Made by a program: the position numbers and the translations under genes. A stretch of 7,245 nucleotides of DNA from JACVRW01 sp036519295. Lineage in GTDB: Bacteria > Actinomycetota > Thermoleophilia > Solirubrobacterales > Thermoleophilaceae. Below, in pieces: positions 1-5,625 of this stretch. How positions within the stretch are numbered: the first letter of the stretch is position 1; each line of letters opens with the position of its first letter. Under the pieces are notes generated by a model, which had not been told where the DNA came from, made no database searches, and saw nothing but the letters and a program-made list of their open reading frames with translations. The stretch lies in the NCBI GenBank assembly GCA_036519295.1, contig DATDLN010000092.1, forward strand, positions 1 to 7,245, read 5' to 3'.

Positions 1-2
1 CG

Positions 3-695
3 CTCGCCCCGCTGTCGATCGTGCAGGCGGTTCTCTCCGGCGGGCTCGTCTTTCTCGCCGTGCTCGCCGAGCGCTTCTTCGGCTTTCAACTCGGACGACG
101 ACAATGGGTCGGCGTGACGATCACCGCGGCCGGGCTGGTCGTGATCGGACTGACCGGCGCCGGCGCCAACGACCCCCACCGCGCCTCGCTGGCGGCGCTG
201 ATCGCCGTCGAGGGCGCGATCTTCGCGCTCGGCGCCGCGCTCGTGCGGATCTCGGCCCGCCGCGATGTCCTGCACCGCGCCGTGGGACTGCTCCTGGGCG
301 CGGCCGCCGGCGCGCTGTTCGGGGTCTCCAATGTCGCGATCAAGTACATCACCCAGGCGCCACCAGGACCGCTGCTCGGGTTGCTGAGCCCGTGGACGCT
401 GACCGCGATGATCGCCGGAGTGATCTCCTTCTACGCCTCGGCCCGCAGCCTCCAGATCGGCAACGGCGTCGAGGTCATCGCGATCACCTCCGTGGCCGCC
501 AACCTCGCCGCGATCTTCGGCGGCATCATCGTCTTCCACGACCCGATCGGCTCCGGCCCCCTCGGGATCGGCGCCCGCTTCCTCGCGTTCTGCCTCGTCA
601 TCGCCGGCGCGGCACTCATGCCAGCGCCGATGCGCGCCACCCCCGACGCGGGGGAGCACGACCAGCCGCGCGACCAGCCAGGGCGACCCGCGTGA
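3..695 (+). CDS. EamA/DMT-superfamily permease, C-terminal part (5' end outside window)
   Basis: The frame is open from the window edge (it begins LAPLSIVQAVLSGG), so the GTG at 21 is internal and not the start. About 230 residues are visible, nearly all in hydrophobic helices: roughly residues 1-25, 34-52, 58-78, 85-112, 122-142, 148-172 and 182-202. A short polar tail ends at TGA 693-695. APLSIVQ..L..GLVFLAVLAERFFG followed by a W.G...T..GL.V.G helix is the pattern of drug/metabolite transporters of the EamA type, where it forms the end of the first five-TM repeat; the rest would be the second repeat. Such proteins move small metabolites across the cytoplasmic membrane; the substrate cannot be told from the sequence. 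No frameshift or stop is seen, so the visible part looks functional. A hairpin begins 19 bases after the stop. The next gene downstream is an insertion-sequence remnant, so no operon partner is visible on this side. Confidence 0.8.
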   Translation, partial: LAPLSIVQAVLSGGLVFLAVLAERFFGFQLGRRQWVGVTITAAGLVVIGLTGAGANDPHRASLAALIAVEGAIFALGAALVRISARRDVLHRAVGLLLGAAAGALFGVSNVAIKYITQAPPGPLLGLLSPWTLTAMIAGVISFYASARSLQIGNGVEVIAITSVAANLAAIFGGIIVFHDPIGSGPLGIGARFLAFCLVIAGAALMPAPMRATPDAGEHDQPRDQPGRPA

Positions 696-713
696 TGCCC
701 GGCCTCCTGTCCC

Positions 714-734
714 GCTCCTGCAGACATCAGGAGC
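714..734 (+). terminator. Perfect GC-rich hairpin after the permease
   Basis: GCTCCTG (714-720) and CAGGAGC (728-734) pair perfectly over 7 bp around a 7-base loop. CCCG/CGGG-type pairing could extend the stem past a small bulge. It lies just after the permease stop. There is no T-tract, as is common in high-GC actinobacterial terminators, so a terminator or 3'-end stabiliser role is inferred from position and structure only. The remaining bases up to 949 show no gene I can support; they probably include the left end of the IS982 remnant. Confidence 0.42.
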
Positions 735-949
735 ACGGCGGGCACGAGCGCCAAAGTGAGACGCTTCATCCACACCGGCGACAACCCCGGGAAGCCCTTC
801 GCCGTAAGCCAAGCACGCAACCGGCTCGCTCCACCGGCCGCCGCCGCGGTAACCATGCACTAGATGGTTGATTCCGACTTCCGGAGCATGGCTGGGCGAG
901 GGAGGTTGGTGAGGGCGCCGAAGCCTGACGTGCTACCGCAACGTCGACC

Positions 950-956
950 AAGGAGG
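950..956 (+). promoter_or_regulatory. Shine-Dalgarno of the IS982 transposase remnant
   Basis: AAGGAGG stands four bases before GTG 961. This fixes the original transposase start even though the frame is broken about ten codons later. A small inverted repeat (GACGT 927-931 / ACGTC 941-945) lies just upstream. Confidence 0.6.
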
Positions 957-960
957 CCTC

Positions 961-1651
961 GTGCGCGCCGACCCCCACGCCCTCGCCACCACATTTATGT
1001 CTGGCTGCACGATCTCCTGCCAAAGCGCAGCGGCCCGGGTGCCGCGCCGAAGCTCAGCGACGCCGAGCTCATCGCGCTCGCCGTCGCCCAGCGGTTCCTC
1101 GACTGCCAAAACGACCGCAGGTTCCTCGCCTTGGCCCGTTGGCGCTGGGGCAGCTGTTTCCCTACCTGCCCAAGCAGCCCGGCTACAACAAGCGCGTGCG
1201 CGCGGCCGCTCCGCAGATCCTCGCCGCGGTCAACGCGATCGCCTTTAACTCCGACGCGTTTGCGACCGGTTGCTGGTGCTCGACTCGACCCCGGTGCCCT
1301 GTGGCCAGTCGCGGCAGACGGCTCGCCGCTCGGCGCTCGCCGGCCACGCCGCCTACGGCTACTGCCGCTCGCACTCGCGCTTTTTCTGGGGCTTTCTGCT
1401 CTTCTTGCTCTGTTCGCCCGACGGATGCCGAGCGGCTTCGACCTCGCGGCGGCCAACCTCCTCGAGCGCCGGGCGGCCGCCGAGATCCTCGGGCGCGTCT
1501 CGGTCGAGGGGCACATCGTGCTGGCCGACAAAGGCTTCGCCGGGCGCGAGTTCGATCCGCTGGTCACAGACCTCGGCGGGCAGCCCGCCCCGACCGCAAG
1601 AACGAAACGCCGCGGTTTGGGCCGCTCGGCCGGATGCGACAGTGGGTGGGA
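961..1651 (+). pseudogene. IS982-family transposase remnant, multiply frameshifted and 3'-truncated
   Basis: Pieces of one DDE transposase are spread over all three forward frames, in the order 1, 3, 2, 1, 3, 2. They read VRADPHALATT (961 on), IYVWLHDLLPKRSGPG..PKLSDAELIALAVAQ (to about 1145), LFPYLPKQPGYNKR (1146-1260), CDRLLVLDSTPVPCGQSR..YGYCRSHSRFFWGF (1261-1424), GFDLAAANLLERRAAAEIL..VLADKGFAGREF (1425 to about 1585) and RPDRKNETPRFGPLGRMRQW (to 1645). These blocks are typical of IS982 transposases. Each switch fits the loss of one base. Two catalytic Asp codons are kept (GAC 1282-1284 in LDSTP; GAC 1527-1529 in ADKGF). The catalytic Glu expected after RQW is Gly (GGA 1649-1651), and the usual 60-80 C-terminal residues are absent. 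No target duplication or right terminal repeat was found. It cannot make an active enzyme. Confidence 0.85.
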
Positions 1652-1692
1652 GTCATACGCGGGATGGGGTTCGTCTCGCTAGCGTCCGCCCG

Positions 1693-3834
1693 GTGACCGG
1701 CGGTGGTCGGCAACCGCGGCGGCGTGTCGACCTGAGAGCGGGATCGCCTTCGTGGGGACGGGAGGTTCTCGAGCGGGGTGCGCATCTCGGGGCGCTCTGG
1801 GCGTTCGCGGTCGCACAGCCGCTCTTCAATCTCCTCGGGTCCCATCCCGAGTTCTTCGCCACACATGGGTCGCGCGGCGGAGTCATCGTCGCCTTCGCGC
1901 TGGCCCTGATCCTCGTCCCGCCGCTCGTGCTCCTGGGGGTCGAGTGGCTGGCCGGGCTCGTGAGCGTGGCGCTCGGGTGGGCCTTCCACCTGGCGGTCGT
2001 AACGGTCCTGGTGGCGGCGCTCGCGCTGCAGGTCGTGGAGCGGGATTACCCGCTGGCCGGGTTCGGGATCGCCCTTGCGCTCGGCGTCGCCGCGGCGCTG
2101 ATCTATGCGCGCGCGCGGCCGGCGCAGTCGTTTCTGAGCGTGCTCAGCCCCGCACCGTTGGTGTTCGTCGCGCTCTTCCTGCTGTTCTCCGACGTCTCGA
2201 AGCTGGCCTTCCCGGACGGAGCCGACGTTCAGGCTGACACGAAGCGCACTCCCGTCGTGCTCGTGATCTTCGACGAGCTGCCAGTGCACTCGCTGATGGC
2301 GGCCGACGGGCGCGTCGATGCCCGCCGCTTCCCCAACTTCGCCCGGCTCGCTCGCGACGCCACCTGGTATCGCAACACGACATCGGTCGCCCAGGACACT
2401 CCCTACGCCGTGCCCGCCATTCTGGATGCGCGGCTGCCTCGTCAGGAGCGCCTGCCGGTCGCCGCGGACCACCCGCAGACTCTCTTCACCATGCTGGCGG
2501 GACGCTACGAGCTGCACGTCCGCGAGGAGGCAACCTCTCTGTGCCCACCGAGTCTCTGCGCCTCCGACGCCCGCGAGGGCTCGGGCGGGCGGATGCGGCC
2601 GCTCCTAGGCGAGGTCAGCCTGGTGTATGCGCACCTGCTACTGCCGGATGGCCTAGGGCGTGAGCTGCCGTCCGTGACCGAGACCTGGCGTCGCTTCACC
2701 GCGGCCGCCGGCACCAGCGCCGCGGTGGCAGATGCGCGCCGCACGCCAAGCGAGACCAAGCGCCACCGCTATCTGCGCCTGCATGCCAACTTGGCTCGGG
2801 GGCGAACGCGGCGCTTCGAGCGATTCGTCGCCGAGATCGGCGGCGGCTCGCGGCCGCGCCTGCATCTCCTCCACGCGCTGCTTCCCCACGTGCCCTTCCA
2901 GTACCTGCCCTCGGGCCGCTTCTACCGGACCTCGCCGGAAGCCGTACCCGGGCCGGAGAGCCGTTCGGGCTACGCGATCCGGTTCCTCGTCGAGCAGGGC
3001 TACCAGCGACACCTGCTGCAACTCCAGGCCACCGACCGCCTGCTCGGCGAGCTGCTCGACCGGCTGCACGAGTCCGGAATCTATGACCGGGCAGTAGTCG
3101 CCGTAGTTGCCGACCACGGCATCAGCTTCCGGCTCGGCCACGACCGTCGCCTTGTACGCGCCGCGAACGTGCAAGACATCGCCCCCGTCCCGTTCTTCAT
3201 CAAGGCCCCTGGCCAGCATCGGGGACGGATCAGCGACAAGCCCCTGCGCACGATCGACGTGCTACCTACGATCGCCGATCTCATCGGCCTGCGTATCCCG
3301 TGGTCAGTCGACGGCCGCTCCGCGCTTGCCCCCACAGTCGCGGCCCAGCGACAGCGCCGAATCATCGCGAAGAAGTTCCGCCACACCTACCCGGTTGACA
3401 CCCCCTCTTTCGAGCGCGACAAGCGAGCGGCGCTCGAGCGCAAGCTGAACCTGTTCGGCGCCGGTCTATACGCGTTCGGCCCCCATCCCGAGCTGCTCGG
3501 CCGGCGCGTGGTGGATCTCCAGCCCCTAGCGGGAGGACACGAGCGGGCGCTGATCGCCGCCGCCGGTCGCTACCGGAACGTCGATCCCGCCACGGGCTTC
3601 GTCCCGACCCACGTGGTGGGGACGGTCAGCGGCGGACCACGGCGCGGCGGTCGCACCGTGGCGCTGGCGATCAACGGCCGGATCGCGGCCACGGGGCTGA
3701 CTTTCACGTTCGAGGGCCACGAGGAGCAGTTCTCTCTGCTGGTACCGGAGAAGGCGCTTCAACTCGGAGACAACGGCTTGGAGCTGCTGCTCGTGAGCGG
3801 CGACCGGCTGCGCCTGCTGAATCGGACCGGCTGA
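1693..3834 (+). CDS. Membrane-anchored sulfatase-like hydrolase/transferase (alkaline phosphatase superfamily)
   Basis: With GTG 1693 as start the protein has 713 residues. About five N-terminal membrane helices (roughly 32-50, 61-83, 88-112, 121-138, 150-168) are followed by an alkaline-phosphatase-fold domain. Metal-site motifs are visible: VVLVIFDELP (Asp194, Glu195), DTPYAVPA with Thr236 where the nucleophile should be, LPHVPFQYLPSG (His399) and VVADHGISF (Asp474, His475). APVPFFIKAPGQ..G and RTIDVLPTIADLIG are conserved blocks of this actinobacterial group. The last 150 or so residues look like a separate beta-rich domain. The nucleophile is Thr, and no CxPxR sulfatase motif is present, so phospho-transfer or phosphodiester chemistry outside the membrane is at least as likely as sulfate ester cleavage. 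The start is weakly supported: no good RBS precedes 1693, CTG 1732 is the only later alternative before the first helix, and the frame is open back to 1270 through transposase debris. The reading frame is otherwise clean. Confidence 0.82.
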   Translation: MTGGGRQPRRRVDLRAGSPSWGREVLERGAHLGALWAFAVAQPLFNLLGSHPEFFATHGSRGGVIVAFALALILVPPLVLLGVEWLAGLVSVALGWAFHLAVVTVLVAALALQVVERDYPLAGFGIALALGVAAALIYARARPAQSFLSVLSPAPLVFVALFLLFSDVSKLAFPDGADVQADTKRTPVVLVIFDELPVHSLMAADGRVDARRFPNFARLARDATWYRNTTSVAQDTPYAVPAILDARLPRQERLPVAADHPQTLFTMLAGRYELHVREEATSLCPPSLCASDAREGSGGRMRPLLGEVSLVYAHLLLPDGLGRELPSVTETWRRFTAAAGTSAAVADARRTPSETKRHRYLRLHANLARGRTRRFERFVAEIGGGSRPRLHLLHALLPHVPFQYLPSGRFYRTSPEAVPGPESRSGYAIRFLVEQGYQRHLLQLQATDRLLGELLDRLHESGIYDRAVVAVVADHGISFRLGHDRRLVRAANVQDIAPVPFFIKAPGQHRGRISDKPLRTIDVLPTIADLIGLRIPWSVDGRSALAPTVAAQRQRRIIAKKFRHTYPVDTPSFERDKRAALERKLNLFGAGLYAFGPHPELLGRRVVDLQPLAGGHERALIAAAGRYRNVDPATGFVPTHVVGTVSGGPRRGGRTVALAINGRIAATGLTFTFEGHEEQFSLLVPEKALQLGDNGLELLLVSGDRLRLLNRTG

Positions 3835-3876
3835 ACCCAGCCGGAGTCTCGGCAGTCTCCCAATCGCACCCTGGTC

Positions 3877-3908
3877 CGGGTCGCCGACTGCGTCGCAGTC
3901 CAGACCCG
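3877..3908 (+). terminator. Two-tier hairpin after the sulfatase-like gene
   Basis: CGGGTC (3877-3882) pairs with GACCCG (3903-3908). Inside a small internal loop, GACTGCG (3886-3892) pairs with CGCAGTC (3894-3900). The structure starts about 43 bases after the stop codon. No T-run follows. Its strength and position suggest a transcription end, as an inference. Confidence 0.5.
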
Positions 3909-3923
3909 AGGCTCCTCGTCGAC

Positions 3924-3947
3924 GCCTGCTCCTTGCGGCAGGAGGGC
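3924..3947 (+). terminator. Second, weaker hairpin in the same intergenic stretch
   Basis: GCC (3924-3926) with GGC (3945-3947) and CTCCT (3929-3933) with AGGAG (3940-3944) form an imperfect stem with a two-base bulge and a six-base loop. It may back up the stronger hairpin just upstream, or lie between the convergent hydrolase gene and the IS630 remnant by chance. Confidence 0.25.
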
Positions 3948-4011
3948 TAGTCTGGCTCGCCTCGGCCTCACTCGCCGCGATGGCGTGACCAGCCAAGGCA
4001 AGGATGACGCC

Positions 4012-4293
4012 CCGGCCCGACCGCGGCTTGTCCTCGAGACCCTGGAGTCGATGCTCGAGAAAGCGCGTTCGCCACCGCCTCACCGCCCTGTCGCTCATCC
4101 CCAGCCGCTCGCCGATCTCCGCGTTCGAGCAGCCCTCCTCGGCTAGCAGGACCAGCTTGGCCCGCAGTACCTCGCGGTGCGGGCGGGCGTAGCAGGCGGC
4201 CCGTTGCTCGAACTCGGCGCGCTCGTCAGCGCCGAGGGTGATCTGGGCGGCGGCGGACCGGGCATCTCAGGCCCGGTTCGCCGCCGTTGTCAT
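4012..4293 (-). pseudogene. IS630-family transposase, 5' fragment A (HTH domain only) with in-frame TGA
   Basis: Read from ATG 4293-4291, with an AAGGGG-type RBS just upstream, the frame gives MTTAANRA, then a TGA stop at 4269-4267. It then continues in the same frame as DARSAAAQITLGADERAEF, CYARPHREVLRAKLVLLAEE, GCSNAEIGERLGMSDRAV, RRWRTRFLEHRLQGLEDKPR and SGR. This is the N-terminal helix-turn-helix region of IS630-type transposases; the NAEIGERLGMSDRAVRRWRTRF stretch is the HTH core. Homology stops at SGR near 4012, about 95 codons in, so the DDE catalytic domain is missing. Beyond that point the frame runs into sequence antisense to the hydrolase gene and its intergenic region, with no recognisable transposase. 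The fragment and its upstream leader have no visible partner terminus. It is dead as a transposase; an HTH-only peptide could be made only by stop read-through or from ATG 4098. Confidence 0.8.
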
Positions 4294-4461
4294 GACCCCT
4301 TCAACCCGGAACGGATTTCTGGAACGGACCACTCAGTCGAAGCAAGAGCAGCCCGACCTCGTCCGCCGACCAGCGGTCATCCAACGAGGCATGGCTCATG
4401 CGCACCTGACCCCCAGTGTGGCCGCCCTGCCCCACGGGACCCCGCGCCCACCCCGCGCCGT

Positions 4462-4806
4462 TCAGCCGTCGCGGCGGGTCGACTCGGGCTGCTCGGGGTC
4501 GCCGTCAGGGTCCACCTCGGCGGCGCGCCGATGGCGCTCGGCGGCCCTTTCGCCGTGCTCCTCGGCCCGCACGGTCTGCTCGCGGGCCGCCGCTTCCTCG
4601 CGGCGCGCGCGGGCGCCGCTCTCGTCGGCCTCGGCGCTAGCGCCCTGGGCACGCGCGTCGTGGACTTCCGCCTCGCGTCTCATCTCGCCCGCCTCGACAC
4701 GACGGGTCTCGTGGCGCCTCTCTCGCCCGCGCCGGGCGACCAGCACCAGCACAGCGAGCAGGACGAGCGCCACCACCACGATGACCACGATCACACCAGT
4801 GTCCAT
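4462..4806 (-). CDS. Small single-pass membrane protein with charged coiled-coil-like tail
   Basis: This 114-residue protein starts at ATG 4806 and ends at TGA 4464-4462. Residues 4-24 (GVIVVIVVVALVLLAVLVLVA) form one strong membrane helix with almost no residues before it. ARRGRERRHETRR follows, so the positive-inside rule puts the long C-terminal part in the cytoplasm. Residues 25-95 are rich in Arg, Glu and Ala with no Pro, a long helix or coiled coil; the end (EVDPDGDPEQPE) is acidic and probably disordered. I recognise the type as a common uncharacterised protein of actinobacteria, but know no function. The frame is intact, has a clear RBS and lies alone between mobile-element debris, so it is probably expressed. 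It is divergent from the GH13 fragment, with about 220 bases between them. A scaffold or stress-associated role would be a guess. Confidence 0.75.
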   Translation of the reverse strand: MDTGVIVVIVVVALVLLAVLVLVARRGRERRHETRRVEAGEMRREAEVHDARAQGASAEADESGARARREEAAAREQTVRAEEHGERAAERHRRAAEVDPDGDPEQPESTRRDG

Positions 4807-4813
4807 ATCCCGT

Positions 4814-4819
4814 CTCCTT
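4814..4819 (-). promoter_or_regulatory. Ribosome binding site of the small membrane protein
   Basis: On the minus strand AAGGAG lies seven bases before ATG 4806, preceded by an A-rich run. It supports this start for the 114-residue frame over the overlapping plus-strand frames. Confidence 0.7.
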
Positions 4820-4839
4820 TTGGTCCGGGTTCCGGGGAA

Positions 4840-4868
4840 CCTATCCGTTTCTTGCGGGATCGGGTGAA
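4840..4868 (-). promoter_or_regulatory. Candidate promoter of the small membrane protein
   Basis: On the minus strand TTCACC (4868-4863) and GATAGG (4845-4840) are 17 bases apart, similar to -35 and -10 boxes, and would give a short leader carrying the RBS. The -10 match is poor, so this is tentative. Confidence 0.25.
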
Positions 4869-5029
4869 CGGCCTAGCTTGTCGCGTCACCGGACGCCCGA
4901 CCTGGCCCCCGCGGGACCCCCGCGCCCCGACCGTGCCACCTGGCTCAGGGGCCTCTAGACTGGACAGGATGGAGCGGCGTCCTCGTCGGCGCCGTCAAGC
5001 GCCGGGCGCCCGTGGCGGCGGAGTGTGTC

Positions 5030-5416
5030 GTGAACGCTAGCCTCGCCCGGCCGATGGTGCGCCAGCCAACCCCCTGCTGGCGTTCTGGCGTCGTCCTCCA
5101 GGTCTACTCCCGCTCTTTCGCGGACTCCGACGGCGTCGGCGTCGGCGTCGGCGTCGGCGAACTCACGGGTATCACGGCGCGCTTGGACCACCCGCCGGCC
5201 TCGGGGTCGACGCGGTCTCGCTGTCGCGCTTCTACCGCTCGCCGATGGCCGACGTCGGCTACGACATCCGCAGCACACCGCCGTGACCCGACCTTCGGGA
5301 CCCTCCCCGACGCCGACGCGCTCATCGCCCGCGCGCATGCGCTCGGCCTGCGCGTGATCGTCGACTGGGTGCCCAACCACACCTCGGACCGCCACCCGGT
5401 GCAGTCCAGCCGCTCG
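5030..5416 (+). pseudogene. GH13 alpha-glucosidase/alpha-amylase, N-terminal fragment, frameshifted
   Basis: The fragment reads CWRSGVVLQVYSRSFADSDG, then a Gly-Val repeat, ELTGITARLDH; in another frame GVDAVSLSRFYRSPMADVGYDI; and back in the first frame DPTFGTLPDADALIARAHAL and GLRVIVDWVPNHTSDRHP. These are the first blocks of GH13 oligo-1,6-glucosidase/maltase-type enzymes, including conserved region I (DWVPNH). The frame changes fit the loss of one base near 5194 (a Leu codon after LDH), one near 5268 and one at 5284 (GTGGAC read as GTGAC). The three losses sum to one codon, so the outer parts share a frame and hide the damage. The catalytic Asp and Glu regions are missing: the gene stops about 125 codons in, at the IS630 fragment. 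The start is unsure (GTG 5030 with a GGAG upstream, ATG 5054 or GTG 5012). The Trp expected in VWLSPFY is Ser. It cannot encode an active glucosidase. Confidence 0.75.
5131..5159 (+). repeat. Hexanucleotide tandem repeat (CGGCGT, about 4.8 copies)
   Basis: CGGCGT is repeated almost five times without mismatch, coding for GVGVGVGVG. In related GH13 enzymes this place is a short DGDGVGDL-like calcium-binding loop, so the repeat looks like an expansion of about two units within the decaying gene. Confidence 0.75.
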
Positions 5417-5561
5417 GGATCTCGGCGGCGGCGCGGCCCTCGGCAGACAGCAGCACGATCTTGGCCCGCACAACCTCGCGATGTGGACGCGTGTACTGCG
5501 CCGCGCGCCGACGCAGCTCGCGCCCCTGCGCCTCGACCTCGATGCGGCACCTCGCCGCCAT
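5406..5561 (-). pseudogene. IS630-family transposase, 5' fragment B
   Basis: From ATG 5561 on the minus strand the frame reads MAARCRIEVEAQGRELRRRA, AQYTRPHREVVRAKIVLLSA and EGRAAAEI, the start of an IS630-type transposase. RPHREVxRAKxVLL is shared with fragment A at 4012-4293, but the two differ at many positions (VVRAKIVLLSAEG against VLRAKLVLLAEEG), so they come from different elements. After AAAEI one base seems lost; in the shifted frame ERL may follow, and then the sequence is antisense GH13. Only about 50 codons remain, ending before the recognition helix of the HTH. No good RBS or terminal repeat was found. The fragment has no possible activity. Confidence 0.7.
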
Positions 5562-5598
5562 CAAGAAAACACCACCGTGATCGCAACTGCTCTCGACC

Positions 5599-5622
5599 GC
5601 TCACACCATATTTTGCGTGAGC
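5599..5622 (-). terminator. Hairpin between the MFS gene and IS630 fragment B
   Basis: GCTCAC (5599-5604) and GTGAGC (5617-5622) are a perfect 6-bp inverted repeat around a 12-base AT-rich loop. Read on the minus strand it begins 3 bases after the MFS stop codon, so it could end that transcript. No T-run follows the stem. It could also be part of an IS end. Confidence 0.35.
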
Positions 5623-5625
5623 CGG

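Noticed and set aside
431..856. Minus-strand frame of 141 codons with an internal signal-peptide-like stretch (MKRLTLALVPAVLLMSAGAG)
   Set aside because: It overlaps the end of the well-supported permease in antisense, has no clear RBS, and its C-terminal half is simply permease antisense. The hydrophobic stretch alone is not enough.
695..871. Short plus-strand frame starting at an ATG that overlaps the permease stop (TGATG)
   Set aside because: The overlap looks like translational coupling, but the product is a low-complexity Arg/His/Pro-rich peptide, contains the hairpin, and resembles no protein.
3526..4098. 190-codon minus-strand frame starting MSDRAVRRWRTRF
   Set aside because: Only the first 28 or so codons are transposase; the rest is antisense to the hydrolase gene and its downstream hairpins. 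It is treated as part of IS630 fragment A.
4293..4461. Possible terminal inverted repeat of IS630 fragment A
   Set aside because: No matching repeat could be found on the truncated side, so an IS boundary cannot be set from the sequence.
4933..4961. GTGCCA and TAGACT spaced by 17 bases, a possible promoter for the GH13 fragment
   Set aside because: Each box matches the consensus at only four of six positions and the gene behind it is dead; such matches are expected by chance.
4177..5040. Long plus-strand frame of 287 codons across the small membrane protein
   Set aside because: It is antisense to a gene with an RBS, a TM helix and a coherent composition; it is Pro/Arg/Ala-rich with no domain, typical of a GC-rich shadow frame.
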